Of a DNA stretch of 64,000 nucleotides, positions 57,258-64,000 are shown piece by piece. The stretch spans positions 242,405,447 through 242,469,446 of the forward strand of contig CM077158.1 in the NCBI GenBank assembly GCA_039583875.1, given 5' to 3'. The notes under the pieces were generated by a model. The model was given only the letters and a program-made list of their open reading frames with translations. It had not been told where the DNA came from and ran no database searches. Each line of letters opens with the position of its first letter. Position 1 is the first letter of the stretch. Origin of the DNA: Platanthera guangdongensis. Taxonomy: Eukaryota; Streptophyta; Magnoliopsida; Asparagales; Orchidaceae. The position numbers and the translations under genes were made by a program.

Positions 57258-57621
57258 TGATACGATCCTGAAGAAGAATCTGACAACGAGAAGGGTCGGC
57301 GGAGGTGAGGGAGAAGAGGGGGATTAGGGTTGAGCATAAAGCCTTAGGGAGCAGCCCTAATTTTCATTCATCCAAGGATAATCCAAAAGGAGTACAACAA
57401 CACCCTTTATACGCGTAGGGTGCGAAAACAAGTGCGAATAAAATAAAAGCGTACACAACATAATAAAAAATAACATAATGCGAATGAAATAAATAATCAC
57501 GTCGACGTCGCGTCTTTGGTCTCTCATCTAGACAGACCTGTCGTCTTCTCCCTCCGCGCGCGGACTATCCACGACGTCTCGTCGGTGTGTGTGTGTCCCG
57601 TCGGCATGCGCAACCGTAACA
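57258..57621 (-). repeat. 3' LTR of the deleted gypsy element
   Basis: Shares gaatgaaaa, cagccctaa, ataatccaaaag and the tract cggcatgcgcaaccgtaaca with the LTR at 60162-60528. It is diverged by many substitutions and small indels, so the insertion is old. Confidence 0.9.
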
Positions 57622-57624
57622 ATG

Positions 57625-59519
57625 TCGCCGTCTGGAAAATATCTTGTCCCTAAGGTAGTAGTCGGAAGGGTGGCGGCAGAAGTGATCCTGGGGCAGCCAC
57701 GTAGCTTTGGACTCCAAACGGTACGACTCGGTAACAGGGACCTCCTGCGAGCCAGAGCCCCCCTGAAGGTGGTAGCGGCGATCAAGTGTCTTGGCTGGGT
57801 AGTACGGCGTCAATTGTCGTCTTTCTTCTTGACCAGAGAAAGCTGGGCAGGTGGCAATCCTGTCGGAGGTTGGGTGACGTCGGCGAGCATAGTAGATAGC
57901 TTTTGGTGGCCCGTCGGGGAAGGGAAAAACATGTCGGACGAGCCCGAGAGAGCACACAGCCCCGCGGAGAGGTTGACGTATGTGGTCCGCTGGATCGTGC
58001 AGAGGGAGACTGGAGAGCAGAGGAGAGGGGAGTCACCGTCGAGGCAACATGGCTAGCCCCCGTGGAGGAATTGCATGGTCATAGACGCCCAATTGACGTG
58101 TACATCGCCGAGCGTGCGGAGCCAAGCAACTCCTAAAATGGCGTCGATACCGCCTAGGCCGAATGCGTAAAAGTCCGTGGTCACGGAACATGACCCCACG
58201 GAAATAGGCACGGCAGTGCAACAGCCCTGAGTCAGTCGGCGGCGTCCATTGCCCAGGCGTACCACCACATTCAGAGAGGGAACTGAGGGAAGGCGGAGCT
58301 GCTGCACCAGGCGCTCAGAGATGAAGTTGTGGTTTGCGCCGCTATCCACCGTGATGATGATCGGATGCTCCCACAGCGTGCCATAAAGTTGCATGGTCTG
58401 CTGGTCGGAGTCCCGGAGATCCCGCTTGTCAAGGCGCAAGACAACTACAACCGATGGAACGTAGCTGCGGCGGAGTCGAGAGGTGTATCCCCCACTAAGA
58501 GCTCCAGGGCCTCAAAGTCAGCAAGGGTAACCTTCGGGTCGACGTCGCCAATTATGGCGTGGAACTCCTTCACGGAGCACTCATGGATGGGGAAATACGA
58601 TTAACGGCACCGAAAACAGAGACCCTTGTTGTGGAGCTCATTGTAATCACTGTTCGAGATGCGTTGAGGGGTCGGTGGGCAGCCCAACCAATTTCCCCAA
58701 GGCGGCGGCCGCGGTGGAGGAGCCGTGGCTAGTGGTCGCCAAGGCGGCCGAGGTTGGTGGTGGTCGGTCGTAGGAGCGGCCGGCTGGGGGGGAGGGAGGG
58801 CGGCCTCCACCAGACGCGCCAAATCCATGGCGTCGGAGATTGTGCGAGGGTAGTGTGTGCGGAGACAAGAGCGGATATGTGGCAGTAGAACCTGTATGAA
58901 GAAGCCCAGATAATGATCGGGTGGCAGCTCGGGGACGTGGGAGACCAGGCGACAAACTCATCAACGTAGTCGTCCAGGTCGGCTGTCTGGCAGACGCCAC
59001 AAAGAAGCTCGATAGCGGAGGAGCCGGAGTAGTTGGTGTCATACCGCCGAATCATTTCCTGCTTAAGCTCGGGCCAAGAGAGGCACGGGATGGATTAGCG
59101 GAGTCACCGAGCCTAGTGGAGTGTCGAGTCGTCTAGGCCAACCACCGTCATAGACACCTTGTCGTGCTCCGGTATGTACTTGAGGTCAAAATATTGCTCC
59201 GCCTTAGCGATCCAAACCATCGGGTCAACGCCGACAAAGGAGGGAATGTCAAGGGAGAGTGCTGACCAGCCCGAAATGGAAGGCGGAGTGGTCCCTGAAG
59301 GAATGGACTGCGGTCTGGCGCCTAGGAGAGAGACGCCATCCACGGGTGGCCGGAGACGGTGGCGGTGGACTCTTGAAGGGAGTCAATATTGGAGTGGAGG
59401 GCGAGGTGGAAGGTGTGCATGGAGTAGACGAGTTTCTCTCGAGCCTCCAAACGGCGTCTTAGGGCTTCAACGGTCGTATTCGGAGTAAGATCTTCGGCTG
59501 AGCGAGTATTGTGAGTCAT
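57625..59519 (-). pseudogene. Gypsy gag-protease pseudogene with pol deletion
   Basis: It starts MTHNTRSAEDLTPNTTVEAL at 59519. A frameshift leads to GVDPMVWIAKAEQYFDLKYI, the Gag capsid core. Further frames give ELKQEMIRRYDTNYSGSSAI and DLDDYVDEFVA, a zinc-knuckle-like GLCFRCR..FPIHEC, then protease IITVDSGANHNFISERLV with an intact DSG, and AILGVAWLRTLGDV (58439-58053). After it only a pol C-terminal remnant is seen (ATWLPQDHFCRHPSDYYLRD). A deletion removed reverse transcriptase through integrase. Confidence 0.85.
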
Positions 59520-60161
59520 GGGTTGGAATCGGCGGAACGGAAGGCCGCGACAAGAAGGGTAGAACTGGACGGAAGCGCTAGGAGCCGCGAAAGTGGTTGG
59601 AATCAGCAGATGGCAGACAGACGGAAGTCGCTGGAATGGCTGGAAGGGTAGATCTGGACTGGCGAAAGGCTTTAGGGACGCACACGGACAGAGGTGCTCC
59701 CGCAATCAGGCTGAGGACAGCAGACAATAGGAGGTTGGCGGCTATTCTGCTGCAAATCGGCAGAGCAGCATCGCACTGGTGCGGAAGCGCGTAGAGGGAA
59801 GCGACGCTGGAAGAGGATCGGCAGATGTCGGCGGTAGGGCGACACGGGAACGTGCGGAAACCTGCGGATTGCAAGCAGACACGGCGTCGGATGGAACAGG
59901 GAGGAAGAGACGATTTCACGCAGCGTCGAATGGAGCAGTGCGGAACAGGCATTTTTACGCGCAATCTGGCAAAACAGCGCTGCAAGGACTAAGTTGAAAC
60001 AGGCGTGGTGCGGGATCGGGCGAAAACTGGCGCAAGATCGACGAATCGACGCTTTAGCGGAGTCGAGGATTTGGACGCGTAATCGGGCGCGAAACAATCG
60101 TGGGGGATGATTACGAACACTAGCGGCTAGATGGCGGGCGGTGCGGCAAGACGGACCAAAT

Positions 60162-60528
60162 TGATACGAACCCAGAGAGGAATCCGGCGAGGAGAAGGGC
60201 CGGCGAAGGTGAAGGAGAAGAGGGCATTAGGGTTGAGAGGAAAGTCTTACGGTGCAGCCCTAAGTTTTCATTCATCGAAGAATAATCCAAAAGTCGTACA
60301 ACACCAACCCTTATAAGTGCGGGGTGCGAATAATAAGTGCCAAAAAATAAAAGTTCACGCAACATAATACGAAATGACATAATACGAATGAAATAAATAA
60401 CCATGTCGGCGTCGCGCCTTCGGTCTCTCTTCCTCCAGACGGACCTGTCATCGTCTCCCTACGCGTGCGGACTTGCCACGACATCTCGTCGGCGTGTGCG
60501 TGTCCCATCGGCATGCGCAACCGTAACA
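60162..60528 (-). repeat. 5' LTR of the deleted gypsy element
   Basis: See the partner at 57258-57621. It is flanked on the right by the TSD atata. Confidence 0.9.
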
Positions 60529-60544
60529 ATATATGTATACCGCA

Positions 60545-60900
60545 CATCTGTTTCTGAAATCAGCAATGAAACAACAGGAAACAATTTGTTTTTGTTTCTG
60601 AAATCAGCAAATCAGCAATTAAAAGGAAATAATTTGTTTTTGTTTATGAAATTAGCAAATACTGAATTTCACAAATCATCAAATAACATGAAACAATCTG
60701 TTTCTTTTTCTGAAAACAGCAAATCAGCAAATAATGATTTTGCAAATCAGCAAATAACATTATGTTTCTGAAATCAATAAATAATGAATTTGCAAATTAG
60801 CAAATAACAGGAAACATTAAGTTTCTGAAATCAAGAAATAATGAATTTACAAAGCAGCAAATAACATGAAACAATCTATTTTTGTTTCTAAAATCAGCAA
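60545..60900 (+). repeat. Minisatellite of atcagcaaat/gaaacaatttg blocks
   Basis: Blocks tttctgaaatcagcaaatca, caaataacatgaaacaatct and gtttttgtttctg recur about six times with variable spacing of roughly 45-80 bp. Confidence 0.8.
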
Positions 60901-60985
60901 AAAAAGAGGAAGAGGAAGAAAAAGAAGTGGAAGAAGAAGAAGAGGGGAGAGGAAGAAGAAGAAGGAAGAAGAAGAAGCACAGCAG
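60898..60985 (+). repeat. GAAGAA-rich low-complexity tract
   Basis: Purine-only sequence of about 85 bp. Its Lys/Glu- and Arg-rich frames are artefacts. Confidence 0.9.
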
Positions 60986-61219
60986 CTTACGTCAAGAACG
61001 ATTGGGAGACGGCGAGTACGTTCGGGAGACAAAGAAAATGATCGATCATCGAACGCATCACGAGATCAACGAAAGTAGCAGACTGCAAGAAATCGGCGAG
61101 AACAATCAATCGACGAACGCAACAAACAGCGAGAATGATCGATGATGGCAACAAGCTTATGATCGGGAGACAGCGAGACGAACGATCGGAACAACGCAGC
61201 AGAATGAGAACGCACATGG

Positions 61220-61650
61220 TGAATAAGAGTTAATAAGTATCCGCCCATCCAGTACGCGTACCCATACCGAAAACGCACCCGGTACCGGTACATACCTCAA
61301 TTTGGCGTATCTGTGCTTCTTAGGTCTGTATATATGCACATGTATATAGTAAAAACAAAATAATAAAATTTAAATAAAATTTTTTATAGTTTGAACGAAA
61401 AAAAGATACTTAAATCTAATCAAACACCTCTAGTTATATTTATGAGCCACAAAATTTTCTTTTCTAAAAGACATGCAGAAGCCTTTTGTTTACTTTAGAA
61501 AAGTATACTCCTATCACAATATGCAGAACGATCTGTCAAGTCCAAGTGTATCTACAAACTAGAGTAACATGTGTATCCGCCGAGTATAGGGTATGTAACG
61601 GTTATCGGATACATTTCCGGTACGTGTACGTGACTCTCAAGGAAATACTA
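61220..61650. repeat. GTACCGGTAC-type dispersed repeat pieces
   Basis: tacgcgtacccataccgaaa and cacccggtaccggtacatac (61240-61295), and ttatcggatacatttccggt with acgtgtacgtg (61598-61632). The ends tgtgcttcttagg and gtgcttcatagg recall a common plant MITE terminus. Borders were not resolved. Confidence 0.4.
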
Positions 61651-61788
61651 GTGCTTCATAGGGGATCGACATTATGAATCAACATTTCCAGTTCGATCTT
61701 ATCGAATGCTGCCTAAGATGGTAAATAAAGACTAAACAAATCATTTTGAACAATTTTCATCTGTGTTATCATGGGTCTACTCATTCCC

Positions 61789-62120
61789 TGTTATGCTCCC
61801 GAACGTGTTACGGTTCAAGGGGCATAAATATGTTCAACGACCTAAGGAGGCGGCAGGGATAAACGGGGATGAACCATCTGGTTCAGCCCCCATTCACTAG
61901 TACCAGACCAGCGGGGCTGAACCACACGGTTTAGCCCATCTGGGGGGCCGGCCGACCCCCTTGGTTCCGGGTATATATATATATCTGGAACCCCCTTGGA
62001 GCACGATGAAGAACTTTACTCAGGAATTCTCCTTCTCCTTCTCACCCTAACCCTAATTACTTATCCTTCCCCTAGCTCTCTTTCTCTCAATCCCATCTCT
62101 CACCTTCAAGTAGCATAACA
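61789..62120 (+). repeat. Gypsy 5' LTR
   Basis: Bounded by TGTTATGC and GCATAACA, it holds a TATA run upstream of a pyrimidine-rich leader. The ccctaaccctaat near 62045 is two copies of a telomere-like word inside the LTR, not a telomere. Confidence 0.88.
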
Positions 62121-62150
62121 TTTGTTATCAGAGGACTCATTCATCCAACC

Positions 62151-64000
62151 ATGGCTAACACCCGCTCGCATGAAGAGGCGAGCCGACTGGCTTCGTTAGA
62201 GGAGAACTACATCGGCTTAACGGACACGGTCGCGGCCATGGAAGAAAGGATGAAGGTTTCAACCCAACAATTGGAGGAGTGAATGGATGCCCACACGGAG
62301 GAGATAAAGGCCCTCCTAACTCAAAACCTGAAGGGGAAGGCCACGACTACCGAAGGATCGGAGGCGGAAGCCCCCGATCCGTTTCCGCAGCATGTACCGC
62401 CATCGGGCTCGAGCGGATTTCGCGGTTATCGGACACGACGGGAACCCGCAGCCCTTCTCCGGCATGAGCGGGCATCAACCGGCATGGGTCGACGCCGAAG
62501 TGGGACGTACGGACTCCTGGCGACCACCGAAGCAGGCGGCGGGAGCTTCCGCCATGGGCGGCTCACCGGCGGGCTGGGGCGACGTCGGCGCAGGCCGCAC
62601 GGCCTTGGGGCGGCTCCCGGAGCATGTGGCGTGACATTTAGGGGTTCCGGGTGCTTCCATTAGAGGAGTCGTTGGACTGTTACCCCTTCCACGGAATGTG
62701 GGACAATCTACGGGTTACGGAATTGACGACCAATGGTACATGCGGCCACCACTGGCAGGTATCTACGGGGATGGACAACACCCCGGAGACGAACAAGGAA
62801 GGGCACGATTTTTTCCGATTGCGGCCCAAGGAGGAATGCACTTTCCCAGACCCCAGGGACCATACCCCCCTATGGAGCAGCAGAGGGCAGCAAGGTACGG
62901 ATAGGAGCCGGGAGGGTTTGGACAAGCGCATCAGCGGGCCCACATACCACCCAAGAGGACTCGCATGAATTTCCCGAAATTCAGAGGAGAGGATGCACTT
63001 GAGTGGATACAGAAGGCGAAACTTTTTTCCATTATCAGGAAATTTCCGAGGAGCAATGAGTACAACTGGCAGCTTTTCACCTGGAGGATGACGCCTACCA
63101 GTGGACGCAGTGATTCTTGAGGGGACGGGATTATGTGCCCTGGACCGAGTTCGTAGGGGAATTCTCAGCACGTTTTGGCCCTTTAGAGTACGAAGACGTC
63201 GAGGCCATGCTACAGAAGCTATGACAAAGGGGAACAATGATGGAATACCGCACCGAGTTTGAGAGATTGGCCAACAGGGTCCGTTGGGAGGAGAGAACAC
63301 TGCTAAGCTGTTTTGTTTCTGGTTTAAAGGATCACCTAAGGGATGAGGTTGATGCCTACATGCCCCGCAGCTTGAGTCATGTTATCAGCCTGGAAAGGAT
63401 ACAGGAGGAACGCTTCAACAGACAGCGGATCCGCACCACAGGAAAAGCTATCACGGCCCCGACACCGGCTAGGAGAGACCAACCGGCGACCGGGCCACCT
63501 ACGGTGACACGACTGACATGGCCTGAACTTCAGGCGAGGAAGGAAAAAAGGATTGTGTTTCAACTGCGACGAGAAGTATACTCCGGGGCATAAGTGTCAG
63601 AAGATTCAGTTTTCATGCTGAGAGAGGAAGATGAGGAGGAAGACACCACCGAGCTGGACCTAGAAGTGGATTTGACCCTGACAGAATTTGGGGTCTCCAT
63701 CAGGCGATGGAGGGGTGCACGGCCCCCCTCACTATACGCATAGCCAGGAAGGTAGCCCAGGAGCGGGTCACAATACTGATTAATAGTGTGAGTACCCACA
63801 ACTTCATCAACCCAACCGTGGCAAGGAATGTGGGGCACCGGGTAGATCACGGCACTGCGTTCCAGGTCATGGTAGCGGATGAGAGCAAATAGAGGTGTGA
63901 ACGGGTGATGAGGGGAGTCGACCTGCGAATACAGGGATACACTTGTCGCACCGATGTCTACCTGCTGCCTATCCGAGGATATGTTATGGTGTTGGGAGTT
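62151..64000 (+). pseudogene. Gypsy gag-protease pseudogene, incomplete at the window end
   Basis: It starts MANTRSHEEASRLASLEENY at 62151, and a TGA at 62280 sits where the Gag coiled-coil start should continue. Shifted frames give MNFPKFRGEDALEWIQKAKL, VQLAAFHLEDDAYQW, FVGEFSARFGPLEYEDVEA and MMEYRTEFERLANRVRW, the retrotransposon Gag core. The zinc knuckle GLCFNCDEKYTPGHKC at about 63550-63600 is intact. Protease reads VTILINSVSTHNFI where the family has VDSGSTHNFI, so the catalytic Asp is lost. A stop follows at 63890. Five or more lesions exclude function. Confidence 0.88.

Larger units (their letters stand above)
57258..60528 (-). mobile_element. Ty3/gypsy deletion derivative with gag and protease only
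   Basis: LTRs 57258-57621 (364 bp) and 60162-60528 (367 bp) begin (minus) TGTTACGGTTGCGCATGCC and end CGTATCA. Perfect 5-bp TSDs atata flank it (57253-57257 and 60529-60533). A PBS-like tttggtccgtcttgcc follows the 5' LTR on the minus strand. The interior is only about 2.5 kb: gag, zinc knuckle, protease and the last residues of pol. RT, RNase H and integrase are deleted. Confidence 0.92.
61789..64000 (+). mobile_element. Ty3/gypsy retrotransposon, 5' part, runs off the window
   Basis: The 5' LTR is 61789-62120 (332 bp) with perfect 8-bp terminal inverted repeats TGTTATGC and GCATAACA. A TATA run lies at about 61971-61982. The left flank is ttccc (61784-61788), which would be the TSD. A PBS-like tttgttatcagagga starts at 62121. 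Gag and the start of protease follow to the window end. Confidence 0.9.

Noticed and set aside
57565..58056. Open frames on both strands between the gypsy LTR and protease
   Set aside because: The minus strand only contains a short pol C-terminal remnant; the remaining frames are by-products of GC-rich sequence.
62043..62057. Telomere-like ccctaaccctaa
   Set aside because: Only two units, located inside a gypsy LTR leader.
54855..64000. N-terminal exon(s) of CCC1
   Set aside because: No minus-strand sequence with a suitable donor and N-terminal CCC1 character was recognised among the repeats.

Overview
The window is nuclear DNA of a flowering plant. It carries spliced exons of a plant-type cation-chloride cotransporter (CCC1 family), Ty1/copia and Ty3/gypsy LTR retrotransposons primed by initiator tRNA-Met, plant RTE-type LINEs, a tRNA-derived SINE, a PIF/Harbinger transposon and many small terminal-inverted-repeat (TIR) elements. 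The species cannot be named from the sequence.

The one host gene recognised is CCC1, on the minus strand. Six consecutive coding exons (54854-54763, 38739-38625, 38196-38096, 20528-20467, 9904-9650, 9474-9360) join in a continuous reading phase, all with GT/AG borders. They encode the first part of the transporter's membrane domain. The N-terminal exon(s) upstream and most of the 3' half were not found here. Introns of about 16.0, 17.6 and 10.6 kb, plus a downstream intron of at least 9.3 kb, hold nearly everything else up to 54.8 kb, so the window is largely a record of insertions into one gene.

Layout: 0.2-0.6 kb minisatellite; 1.2-2.2 kb decayed copia gag (-); 3.03-8.99 kb Copia-A (+, target-site duplication (TSD) catcg); 9.36-9.90 kb CCC1 exons 6 and 5; 11.26-16.12 kb a hAT-like element split by two head-to-tail RTE LINEs; 16.2-17.6 kb copia remnant split by two MITEs; 18.1 kb foldback; 18.6-19.1 kb hAT-like MITE; 20.47 kb CCC1 exon 4; 20.7-21.4 kb two extremely small LTR elements in inverted orientation; 22.3-26.2 kb Copia-D (+); 26.8 kb SINE (-); 27.69-32.98 kb Copia-B (+, youngest, one frameshift from intact, TSD aaaac); 33.16-36.73 kb PIF/Harbinger element with a MITE inside; 36.74-37.76 kb TIR element; 38.1-38.7 kb CCC1 exons 3 and 2; 39.3-39.9 kb promoter/5'-UTR-like segment; 40.2-46.6 kb broken LINE, gypsy and copia pieces; 48.1-48.96 kb TIR element; 49.00-54.22 kb Copia-C (-, TSD gaatt); 54.8 kb CCC1 exon 1 of those seen; 54.99-57.02 kb hAT-like element; 57.26-60.53 kb deleted gypsy element (-, TSD atata); 61.79 kb to the end a second gypsy element (+).

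Copia-A, -B, -C and the fragment at 42.5-44.8 kb are one family: short LTRs, GC-rich minisatellite leaders and similar gag-pol. Three MITEs share a palindrome-rich tandem core and 8-bp TSDs. Two nestings are especially informative. The Harbinger element sits exactly at the TSD-TIR junction of an older TIR element. A MITE inside Harbinger duplicated a splice donor.
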